Assembly: GCA_946410535.1 (NCBI GenBank)
Contig: CAMKAR010000018.1
Location: 1 to 14,243 of the forward strand
From: an uncultured Bacteroidales bacterium
GTDB lineage: Bacteria > Bacteroidota > Bacteroidia > Bacteroidales > F082
Length of the DNA stretch: 14,243 nt
Direction: 5' to 3'
Part shown: piece by piece, positions 1 through 5,926 of the stretch
Layout of the letters: each line of letters opens with the position of its first letter
Position numbering within the stretch: the first letter of the stretch is position 1
The notes under the pieces: generated by a model
Told to the model about the DNA's origin: nothing
The model's database searches: none
The model's input: only the letters and a program-made list of their open reading frames with translations
Made by a program: the position numbers and the translations under genes

Positions 1-22
1 TGATCAGGATTCCTTTTTTCAT
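1..22 (-). CDS. Possible start of a downstream minus-strand gene, cut by window edge
   Basis: Reading leftwards from 22 there is an ATG followed by an open frame (M-K-K-G-I-L-I) that runs off the window. It begins 21 bases after the prmA stop, preceded by a purine-rich stretch, which would fit a gene in the same operon as prmA. Only seven codons are visible, so nothing can be said about function and the call may be chance. Confidence 0.3.
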
Positions 23-43
23 TCTTTACGGATTAAAAACCAG

Positions 44-874
44 TTATTTACAAAATTCGGCAGCCACCCAATTGTTGCGGCTCAGGTGGCGACAATAGCG
101 CAGTCCCAAACGTTCGGCTTCGGACTTGATGCTGTCCAAATCCTCTGTGTAGAAGCCACTAAAGAAGATACGGGCTTCGGGGGGCATGGCGGCAACATAA
201 TAGTGCATGTCGCGCAGGAGGATGTTGCGGTTGATGTTGGCCAAAATAACATCAAACTTTCCGCTGATGGACAAAGCATCGCCGAGCACAATCTCAATAT
301 CGCTGATGCCGTTCAACTCACAGTTGGTGAAGGCGTTGCGATAGGCCCATTCGTCATTGTCGATGGCAACGGTGTGGGCCGCGCCCAATTTTTTGGCCAA
401 AATCGCCAACACTGCCGTTCCACTGCCCATGTCCAAGACCGTTTTTCCTTGAAAATCAGTCTCAAGCATCAGCTGGATGATTTGCGAAGTGGTCTCATGG
501 TTGGCCGTTCCAAACGACATCTTAGGCTCGATGACGAGGTCGAACTCAAAACTCGGGTCAGGGGCGTGGAATGGCGCACGCACACGGCACCGCTCGTTGA
601 CCACCACGGGCTGGTACGAGGCTTCCCAAAGCTCGTTCCAGTCCTTGTCGGGCATCTCCTCCACTTTCAGCAGATGAACGTCGAAAAACGCAGGGTCGGC
701 CAACAGGCTTTCCACGGCATCATCGTTGCGGTTTTCGGCTGAGCAATAGGCTTTTAGCCCCATTGAATCGTCCATGAACGAGTCAAAGCCGATTTCAGCC
801 AGCATCGACACTAACATATCGTGTTGAATATCGGAGCCTGGCGCAGTAAACGAATACTCGAATGTCTTCATCAT
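44..874 (-). CDS. prmA: Ribosomal protein L11 methyltransferase PrmA
   Basis: Predicted cytoplasmic S-adenosylmethionine-dependent enzyme that methylates ribosomal protein L11 on lysine and N-terminal amino groups. It has 276 residues, close to the usual family length. The N-terminal half is the L11-recognition part. It is followed by a family hallmark reading MSFGTANHETT, then the SAM-binding motif I DMGSGTAVLA (148-157), an acidic D-N-D after the next strand, and the post-motif ANIN (212-215). Two details differ from what I remember of the family: GTANH where GTGxH is usual, and GTAVL at the end of motif I; both look tolerable. Two ATG codons lie in tandem (872-874 and 869-871), so the start could be one codon shorter. 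It follows tpiA on the same strand after a 104-base gap without a clear promoter of its own, so joint transcription is possible. Confidence 0.93.
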   Translation of the reverse strand: MMKTFEYSFTAPGSDIQHDMLVSMLAEIGFDSFMDDSMGLKAYCSAENRNDDAVESLLADPAFFDVHLLKVEEMPDKDWNELWEASYQPVVVNERCRVRAPFHAPDPSFEFDLVIEPKMSFGTANHETTSQIIQLMLETDFQGKTVLDMGSGTAVLAILAKKLGAAHTVAIDNDEWAYRNAFTNCELNGISDIEIVLGDALSISGKFDVILANINRNILLRDMHYYVAAMPPEARIFFSGFYTEDLDSIKSEAERLGLRYCRHLSRNNWVAAEFCK

Positions 875-887
875 TCTTTTTGTTATA

Positions 888-915
888 CACGAATAATCAC
901 GAATATACCACGAAT
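888..915. repeat. Three direct CACGAAT repeats in the tpiA-prmA gap
   Basis: CACGAAT occurs at 888-894, 898-904 and 909-915, i.e. at 10- and 11-base steps, so all three lie on the same face of the helix. Read on the minus (transcribed) strand this is ATTCGTG three times, ending 13 bases upstream of the prmA start. It could be a binding site or the 5' leader of prmA. It could also be a remnant of the degenerate ATTCGTG-type intergenic repeats I recall from other bacteria. Confidence 0.6.
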
Positions 916-923
916 TATCAGAA

Positions 924-954
924 ATGAATTAATGTAAATTTGTGGTTAATTCAT
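924..954. repeat. AT-rich inverted repeat after tpiA
   Basis: ATGAATTAA (924-932) and TTAATTCAT (946-954) are perfect 9-base inverted arms around a 13-base loop, 25 to 55 bases beyond the tpiA stop on the transcribed strand. The stem has one G:C pair and no U tract follows, so it is a poor intrinsic terminator; it could be a protein site or chance in AT-rich DNA. Confidence 0.4.
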
Positions 955-978
955 GGCCAGTCGTGTTGAAAACCGATA

Positions 979-1758
979 TTATTCTTCTCCGATATGTGAG
1001 GCTTGGTTGCAAATGGATACGAAGTCGTCGGCCTTTAGCGATGCGCCACCGATGAGGCCACCGTCGACATCAGGCTGCGAGAACAGCTCGGTGGCGTTCT
1101 TGGCGTTGCAGCTGCCGCCGTAGAGAATGCGGATTTCGTCAGCCGTGGCTTCGTCGTAATGCTCCTTGATCAGCGAACGGATGTAGGCATGCATCTCTTG
1201 TGCCTGTTCGGGCGTGGCAGTCTTGCCCGTGCCGATGGCCCACACGGGCTCGTAGGCGATAATCGTGTCGTAGATGGCATCGCCGTCGAGGTGGAACAAG
1301 CCTTTCTCCAGCTGTTCCTTAACCACATCGAAATGGCGACCCGCTTCGCGTTCCTCAAGCACTTCGCCCACGCAATAGATAGGCGACATATTATTCTCAA
1401 TCAAGCGGTTGACTTTCTCTGCAAGGATTTCATTGGTCTCGCCGAAATATTTTCTGCGTTCGCTGTGACCGACGATGCAGTAGTCCACGTCGATAGATTT
1501 CAGCATTTTGGCCGAGACTTCGCCCGTGTAGGCACCCTTGTCGAAGGCGCTGCAATTCTGTGCGCCCACGTTAAAGCGTTGTTCGTCAAACTCATAGTCC
1601 GTCAGCATCTCAAGATAAGGGAACGGCGGGCAGATGATGACCTCGCAGTTCAGCTCGTCCTGCTCGTCAAGGCGGTCAAGGATGTCGTCGACCAAAGTTT
1701 CGGCCTCATCGAAAGTGAGGTTCATTTTCCAGTTTCCTGCTACGATTTTGCTTCTCAT
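979..1758 (-). CDS. tpiA: Triosephosphate isomerase
   Basis: Cytoplasmic glycolytic and gluconeogenic enzyme interconverting dihydroxyacetone phosphate and glyceraldehyde 3-phosphate. It has 259 residues, normal for the family, and the catalytic set is complete. The N-terminal AGNWKMN gives Asn9 and Lys11, CIVGHSERR gives the electrophile His98, and AYEPVWAIGTG gives the base Glu170 followed by the mobile loop. The C-terminal ILYGGS and GGLIGGASL phosphate-binding segments are also present. The ATG at 1756-1758 puts the AGNWKMN motif at residues 7-13, as expected. A full promoter match lies upstream (1839-1870). prmA follows downstream on the same strand. Confidence 0.98.
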   Translation of the reverse strand: MRSKIVAGNWKMNLTFDEAETLVDDILDRLDEQDELNCEVIICPPFPYLEMLTDYEFDEQRFNVGAQNCSAFDKGAYTGEVSAKMLKSIDVDYCIVGHSERRKYFGETNEILAEKVNRLIENNMSPIYCVGEVLEEREAGRHFDVVKEQLEKGLFHLDGDAIYDTIIAYEPVWAIGTGKTATPEQAQEMHAYIRSLIKEHYDEATADEIRILYGGSCNAKNATELFSQPDVDGGLIGGASLKADDFVSICNQASHIGEE

Positions 1759-1838
1759 AAGATTATTATTTCAGATTTATGATTTAAAGATTTAATATTC
1801 AATGGTTTATAACCAAAGATGACGATTTTTTAAAAGGA

Positions 1839-1870
1839 CAAAAATACGAAATATTCCATAACCACACAAA
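1839..1870 (-). promoter_or_regulatory. Promoter for tpiA, Bacteroidota type
   Basis: On the minus strand TTTG (1867-1870) is followed by a 20-base spacer and TATTTTTG (1839-1846). This is a full match to the Bacteroidota -33/-7 pattern (TTTG, about 20 bases, TAnnTTTG). Transcription would begin near 1832, leaving a leader of about 75 bases before the tpiA start. It is the best promoter match in the window. Confidence 0.7.
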
Positions 1871-1878
1871 AGTTTTAC

Positions 1879-1886
1879 TATCTTTG
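1879..1886 (+). promoter_or_regulatory. Candidate -7 element for the 1930 gene
   Basis: TATCTTTG fits the Bacteroidota -7 pattern TAnnTTTG. It lies 43 bases before the start codon at 1930, giving a leader of roughly 35-40 bases. No TTG is present at the proper -33 distance. It lies just outside the tpiA promoter, so the two divergent promoters are back to back. Confidence 0.5.
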
Positions 1887-1929
1887 TTGCTTCAATTCCC
1901 AAAAATTCATTTTACAACTCAATGATTTG

Positions 1930-2688
1930 ATGAAGAAACTATCATTACTTATTGGCCTGACATTGGTTTTCGGCATTTGCCATGCCCAAGACGAACTCCC
2001 GACCGTCGTCCCCGACCGACCGGGATTCACCTATTGGGCAGCTGTCGTGCAACACCATAAAATCACTTGGGACAACGGCTTCGCTTTCGAGTCGATGCCT
2101 GATGGCGAACGCACTGTCACCCTCAACAGCACGATACTCAGGTACGGTCTTTTCGAGAACATGGAATTGCGCTTGGGTTCCGACTTCTTGCTATCCTATG
2201 ACGGCCTTGAGCCAAGACCCACTTTTGGCGTAGGCCCGCTCACGGCTGGGGTGAAGTTCAAGCTGAACGAAGGTCACGGCATCATCCCGACGGTCGGTTT
2301 TTTGGCCGAACTCAAGTCGCCCCATGTGGGGACCAAGGAGCAACTTCCCTCCCACCTCGCTCCCGCGATGTATGCCATCTTTGAACATGCCATCGGCGAA
2401 CGCTTCTGGCTTTGCTATAACGCTGGATTGGAATGGGACGGCGAGACGGCTGCCCCCAAGACCTTCCTCGCCATAGGTTTTGGCGGCAACATCACGGAAA
2501 GCCTTGGCGCCTTCATCGAGACGTACCATTACCTGCATCGGGAGGAAAAAAGCCAACACATGACGGAATTTGGCCTGACCTGGTTGGTTTCGCGGCGCGT
2601 GCAACTCGACATCGAAGCCGACATGGATTTCAGGAATTTCGGCAAGCACTACGGCATTGGCGCAGGCGTTTCGTGGATGATCAACTGA
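1930..2688 (+). CDS. Exported outer-membrane beta-barrel protein, Phenol_MetA_deg-like
   Basis: Predicted 252-residue exported protein. The start is set at the ATG at 1930 (a TTG sits one codon upstream) because MKKLSLLIGLTLVFG is a clean signal peptide, ending near C-H-A before QDE. The mature protein opens with a VVPDRPGF segment, then alternating short strands with aromatic ends and Gly-rich turns, finishing in a strand ending GVSWMIN. This resembles the putative transporter family named after the MetA pathway of phenol degradation (often listed simply as transporter), whose members start with a similar DRP motif. No substrate can be read from the sequence. It stands alone between divergent tpiA and a convergent thioesterase gene, and its stop overlaps that gene by 8 bases. 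The family assignment is by resemblance; the outer-membrane location is an inference. Confidence 0.75.
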   Translation: MKKLSLLIGLTLVFGICHAQDELPTVVPDRPGFTYWAAVVQHHKITWDNGFAFESMPDGERTVTLNSTILRYGLFENMELRLGSDFLLSYDGLEPRPTFGVGPLTAGVKFKLNEGHGIIPTVGFLAELKSPHVGTKEQLPSHLAPAMYAIFEHAIGERFWLCYNAGLEWDGETAAPKTFLAIGFGGNITESLGAFIETYHYLHREEKSQHMTEFGLTWLVSRRVQLDIEADMDFRNFGKHYGIGAGVSWMIN

Positions 2689-3436
2689 ATACCAACTTGC
2701 AACGACAGACCTCAACAGCGTTTTGTTCGCCTGACTCAGTCTTGACCAAACGGACACAATACTCGTTTTCAGCGGTTTGTTCACCATAGAAACCCATCTT
2801 GTCGCCTTGGTGCGCCTCAGCGACATAGGCAATCTCAAACCGCTTGAGACGATGTTCGCGATACCACGCAACGTCCCACAAATCAAGCACATGCTCGATG
2901 TATTTCACCGAGTTGACGTGCCCGTTGATGTCGATGTCGTTGTAGTTGATGTCGATGCAACGCACAAAACCAGCGTTTTCCGTCATTTTCACACGGCTGC
3001 TTTTTTCGATGGGACAAGGCTTGTCGGCCACAATCCACTTGTCGATGGCGCCGTTGTCGATGGCGTAAATATCGGTAGGCTGGCGTGTCTCCGTATCAAT
3101 CATGGCCCAGATGGAACGGCCATAGCCATAGACCCGCCCGTTGCTGTCAGAAACGCAAAAATTGCGGCTCGTGAAGAACTTCATCGCGCTTTCAACCCAA
3201 GTCTCGATGCTGTAACGTTCATATTGCGAGGGCATTTCCTCCATTTCGATGGCCAATCGCGACAGCACCCACGACCGTTTGATGGTCATCAGGTATTTCA
3301 TCCCAAAGCCACGGTCGGTGGAATGGAAATCGGCTGCGTTGAGCATCTGATTGCCAAGATGACCGAGAAACATCCGTCCCGAAAAGTCGCAATGGAACGG
3401 CTCGGCCATAAACCCATATTTTCCGATTTTGTCCAT
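2681..3436 (-). CDS. Acyl-ACP thioesterase
   Basis: Predicted cytoplasmic enzyme that hydrolyses acyl-acyl carrier protein to free fatty acid; 251 residues, a double hotdog fold like plant FatA/FatB. The C-terminal hotdog has the active-site segment DIDINGHVNSVKYIEH with Asp169, Asn171 and His173, and Glu207 lies 34 residues after the His. This matches the Asp-Asn-His-Glu spacing I recall for plant FatB. The adjacent Cys of the plant enzymes is Ala208 here. An upstream in-frame ATG at 3484 is rejected because the only good -7 element (TACATTTG, 3456-3463) lies downstream of it. The ATG at 3434-3436 gives a leader of about 13 bases and MDKIGKYGF, a normal family start. The gene diverges from the efflux operon and its end overlaps the convergent gene. 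Confidence 0.88.
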   Translation of the reverse strand: MDKIGKYGFMAEPFHCDFSGRMFLGHLGNQMLNAADFHSTDRGFGMKYLMTIKRSWVLSRLAIEMEEMPSQYERYSIETWVESAMKFFTSRNFCVSDSNGRVYGYGRSIWAMIDTETRQPTDIYAIDNGAIDKWIVADKPCPIEKSSRVKMTENAGFVRCIDINYNDIDINGHVNSVKYIEHVLDLWDVAWYREHRLKRFEIAYVAEAHQGDKMGFYGEQTAENEYCVRLVKTESGEQNAVEVCRCKLVFS

Positions 3437-3455
3437 GATTCTCTGTTTTGCGCCG

Positions 3456-3463
3456 CAAATGTA
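3456..3463 (-). promoter_or_regulatory. Candidate -7 element for the thioesterase gene
   Basis: Read on the minus strand this is TACATTTG, followed by CGGC. It places the transcription start near 3449, about 13 bases before the ATG at 3436, and decides against the longer frame starting at 3484. No TTG was found at the -33 distance. The palindrome at 3492-3507 lies about 29 bases upstream. Confidence 0.55.
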
Positions 3464-3491
3464 CGCAATAAACCGCAAAAACACGGAACAG

Positions 3492-3528
3492 ATTAGAAAT
3501 TTCTAATTTGGTTTAAGTGTTTTCTAAT
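3492..3528. promoter_or_regulatory. Candidate operator: 16-base palindrome plus repeated half-site
   Basis: ATTAGAAATTTCTAAT at 3492-3507 is a perfect 16-base palindrome. Its right half, TTTCTAAT, recurs in direct orientation at 3521-3528, exactly 21 bases (two helical turns) further on. The block lies between the divergent -7 elements of the thioesterase gene and the efflux operon, ending about 32 bases before the efflux -7 box. This is a normal place for an activator. The response regulator encoded at 9056 is the obvious candidate ligand, since OmpR-type regulators bind repeated half-sites, but that is inference. Confidence 0.6.
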
Positions 3529-3560
3529 GGAAACAGCCTGTTTCACGCTCCCTTTCCCGC

Positions 3561-3568
3561 TACTTTTG
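3561..3568 (+). promoter_or_regulatory. Candidate -7 element for the efflux operon
   Basis: TACTTTTG fits TAnnTTTG and continues as CCGC. It lies 20 bases before the ATG at 3589, giving a predicted leader of about 14 bases. No TTG stands at the -33 position (a CTG at 3538-3540 has a 20-base spacer), so the promoter looks weak alone and likely to depend on an activator. The same twelve bases recur at 9041. Confidence 0.55.
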
Positions 3569-3588
3569 CCGCCACAAAACCCTTGCCG

Positions 3589-4857
3589 ATGAACCGTTTG
3601 AAAACATCACTTTTCGTTATTGCAATTGTTGTTTGCGGAACCGTTTATTGCCAACAGAGCCAATCCGTTATAAACAAGATTACCGTAAGCGAAGCCGAGC
3701 AAATGCTCATTGAGCGCAATCCCGCGCTGCAAATCGCCACGCTCGAGGAGGAAGCCGCGAAGTCGGCGTTGCAGCAAGAGCGGCGTTTCGAGAATCCCGA
3801 AGTCGATTTCCTTTACAACGTTTATAACCCTTTGACAGGCCGCTACTTCGACCCGTCGCGGGAGGGCGAGACCTACATCGCCATCGAGCAGCCCATCCCC
3901 ATCGGGGGACAACGGCGACAACGCATCGGGAGGCAAAGCGCCCTCGCGGAAATGAGCGGTCACGAGAGGCAATGGACGGCTTACCAGCTGAAAATGGAAC
4001 TCCACCGCACCATGGCCGACATCCATTTCCTGACACAGAAAACCGCCGTCTTCGACGACGAAATCCGCTCGGTGGAGCGCATCCTCGCCGCCTACCGACA
4101 ACAAGAAGCCCAAGGCAACCTCTCCAAAATGGACCTCATCCGCATGGAGGCCGTCAAACTGCAACTCTCCAACGAACAGAACGAATGGATGACACAACTG
4201 GAACAGCGCAAGAACGACCTGCGGCTGATTCTCGGCATGAGGCAATACGCCCCGTTTGGCGTGGACTTGGACGAAAACGGCATCCTCAACGACCTGACCA
4301 ACATGGCCGCGCCTTTGGAACAAATCGGCGCGTCGCGCCCCGACATGCTCGCCCTGCAAAGCGCAAAGCAAGCCGCAGAACACGACCTGAGGCTGCAACG
4401 CGCCAACGCCCTGCCCAACCTCAGCGTGAAGGCGGAATACGACAAAAACGGCAACATCTGCCGCGACTTCTGGGGCGTCGGCATGAAACTCTCCCTGCCC
4501 GTCTTCGACCGCAACCAAGGCAACATCAAGGTGGCTCAGGCCATGCTCCGACAGTCGGAAATCAAGGAGGAAGCGCTGAAAAACAAGGTCAGCGCGGAAA
4601 TCGGCCTGTGTCACAGCAAATTGCAGCGGCAACTCGCCCTGCTCCACGACGCAAAAAGCACCGCTGCCGCCGCCTTCACGCCCGAAGGCATCGAGCGACG
4701 GCTGCTCAGCCACGACATCTCGCTCCTCAACTTCATCAGCATCTACGAAGCCTACCGCGACACGCAACTCCTCCTCATCGACGACCGCAATGCCGTCATC
4801 CAGTCCGCCATCGACCTCAATGAAGCCTACGGAGAAGAAATCATCAATATAAGATAA
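3589..4857 (+). CDS. TolC-family outer-membrane channel of a heavy-metal efflux pump
   Basis: Predicted outer-membrane exit duct (CzcC/CusC type) of the tripartite pump encoded with the next two genes; 422 residues. An in-frame ATG at 3517 would add 24 residues without signal-peptide character and lies upstream of the -7 element at 3561. The ATG at 3589 gives a clean signal peptide, MNRLKTSLFVIAIVVCG, with mature protein probably starting at the Gln pair at 22-23. The cysteines at 16 and 21 do not sit in a good lipobox, unlike some CusC lipoproteins. The rest is two copies of the outer-membrane efflux domain: long, Gln- and Ala-rich helices broken by short strands, such as the PNLSVKAEYD and GVGMKLSLPVFDRNQGN segments. 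The stop is four bases before the adaptor gene, so the genes are co-transcribed. Confidence 0.92.
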   Translation: MNRLKTSLFVIAIVVCGTVYCQQSQSVINKITVSEAEQMLIERNPALQIATLEEEAAKSALQQERRFENPEVDFLYNVYNPLTGRYFDPSREGETYIAIEQPIPIGGQRRQRIGRQSALAEMSGHERQWTAYQLKMELHRTMADIHFLTQKTAVFDDEIRSVERILAAYRQQEAQGNLSKMDLIRMEAVKLQLSNEQNEWMTQLEQRKNDLRLILGMRQYAPFGVDLDENGILNDLTNMAAPLEQIGASRPDMLALQSAKQAAEHDLRLQRANALPNLSVKAEYDKNGNICRDFWGVGMKLSLPVFDRNQGNIKVAQAMLRQSEIKEEALKNKVSAEIGLCHSKLQRQLALLHDAKSTAAAAFTPEGIERRLLSHDISLLNFISIYEAYRDTQLLLIDDRNAVIQSAIDLNEAYGEEIINIR

Positions 4858-4861
4858 TCCT

Positions 4862-5926
4862 ATGAAAACCAACAAATTCACCACAATCCTACTCTTGGCC
4901 GCCGCCTTGCAAGGTTGCCACAGCGAAAGCGAACCGCCGCAGCAAACAACACGTTCCGTCGAGGAAGTCATCTCCGTGGTCGAGGCCACGGAAGGTAAGG
5001 CGCAGAGCAGCCTCACCCTCAGCGGCAAAATCAAGCCCAACGAGAGCAAGATGGCGCACGTCGTCTCGCCCTTTGGCGGCAAGACGCAGAACGTGCAGGC
5101 CGAAATCGGCGACGAGGTAAAAAAAGGCAGCGTCCTCGCCGTGGTCCACAGCACCGACGCCGCCGACCACCTCCGCGAGATTCAGGAGGCCGAGGCCGAG
5201 AAACAATTGGCCCAGCGCGACCTGACCATGCAGGAACACCTTTTCGAGGACGGCCTGACCTCGGAACGCGAAGTGGCCGAGGCCCGCACACGCCTCCACA
5301 TCGCGAAGTCGAACCTCGATCGCCTGCAATCGGTGGCCAACATCAACGGCTACACGGGGCAAGTCTCCACCCGCCTCACCTCGCCCATCGACGGCATCGT
5401 GCTGAAAAAATCGATTTACAGCAACATGTTCATCTCCGCCGGCGAGGAGGCCTTTGTCATCGCCGACCTCAACACCGTTTGGGCCGTGGCAGACGTTTAC
5501 GAAAGCGACATCTACCGCATCGGCGAGGGCGCGGAGGTGGAAGTGGAGGTCGTCGCGTGGCCCGGCGAGACCTATCGCGGCACCATCGACAAGATTTACG
5601 GTGCGCTCGACGCGAAAAGCAAGACGATGAAAGTGCGCGTCGTCCTCGACAACCCCAGCCTGCGGCTCCGGCCCGGCATGTTCGCCAACATCCGCATCCT
5701 GCCGAAAGCCGACACCCCTACCCTGCCCGCCGTGCCGTCGAGCGCGGTGGTGTTTGAGAACGGGAAAAACTTCCTCGTGGTCAGCGAGGAGGGCAAGTTC
5801 CGCCTTCAGGAGGTGGAAGTGGCGCTTTCGTCCGACGCGATGGCCTACATCCAAAGCGGCCTGAACATAGGCCAGCGGGTGGTGAACCGCAACGCATTGC
5901 TCATCTATAACGAACTGAAGCCATGA
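4862..5926 (+). CDS. RND efflux periplasmic adaptor (membrane fusion) lipoprotein
   Basis: Predicted CzcB/CusB-type adaptor joining the inner-membrane pump to the outer-membrane channel; 354 residues. The N-terminus MKTNKFTTILLLAAALQGC ends in a lipobox (L-Q-G before Cys19), so it should be a lipoprotein anchored in the periplasm. In order follow the first half of the lipoyl/barrel-sandwich domain (about 52-95), a helical hairpin rich in Glu, Ala and Leu (about 98-155), the second lipoyl half containing SPIDGIVLKKSIYSNMFI, and the beta-barrel part with LRPGMFANI, then a C-terminal membrane-proximal domain. I see no His- or Met-rich metal-binding extension and no separate CusF-like chaperone. 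Its stop overlaps the pump start in an ATGA (5923-5926), pointing to translational coupling. Confidence 0.93.
   Translation: MKTNKFTTILLLAAALQGCHSESEPPQQTTRSVEEVISVVEATEGKAQSSLTLSGKIKPNESKMAHVVSPFGGKTQNVQAEIGDEVKKGSVLAVVHSTDAADHLREIQEAEAEKQLAQRDLTMQEHLFEDGLTSEREVAEARTRLHIAKSNLDRLQSVANINGYTGQVSTRLTSPIDGIVLKKSIYSNMFISAGEEAFVIADLNTVWAVADVYESDIYRIGEGAEVEVEVVAWPGETYRGTIDKIYGALDAKSKTMKVRVVLDNPSLRLRPGMFANIRILPKADTPTLPAVPSSAVVFENGKNFLVVSEEGKFRLQEVEVALSSDAMAYIQSGLNIGQRVVNRNALLIYNELKP

Noticed and set aside
888..954. CRISPR-like array
   Set aside because: Repeats are only 7 bases long at 10-11-base steps with no spacers and no cas genes.
3437..3484. Longer N-terminus for the thioesterase starting at 3484
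   Set aside because: The candidate -7 element at 3456-3463 would be inside the coding region, and the family normally starts close to the MDKIGKYGF segment.
3517..3588. Longer N-terminus for the TolC-family gene starting at 3517
   Set aside because: The extra 24 residues have no signal-peptide character and the -7 element at 3561-3568 lies downstream of this start. The ATG at 3589 begins a clean signal peptide.
3607..5154. Long open frame of 515 codons on the minus strand opposite the channel and adaptor genes
   Set aside because: Its translation is low-complexity, rich in Val, Gly, Asp and His, and it lies antisense to two convincing families. It results from the G+C-rich third positions of the real genes. 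The same applies to 5980-7314 and 7543-8520 on the minus strand.
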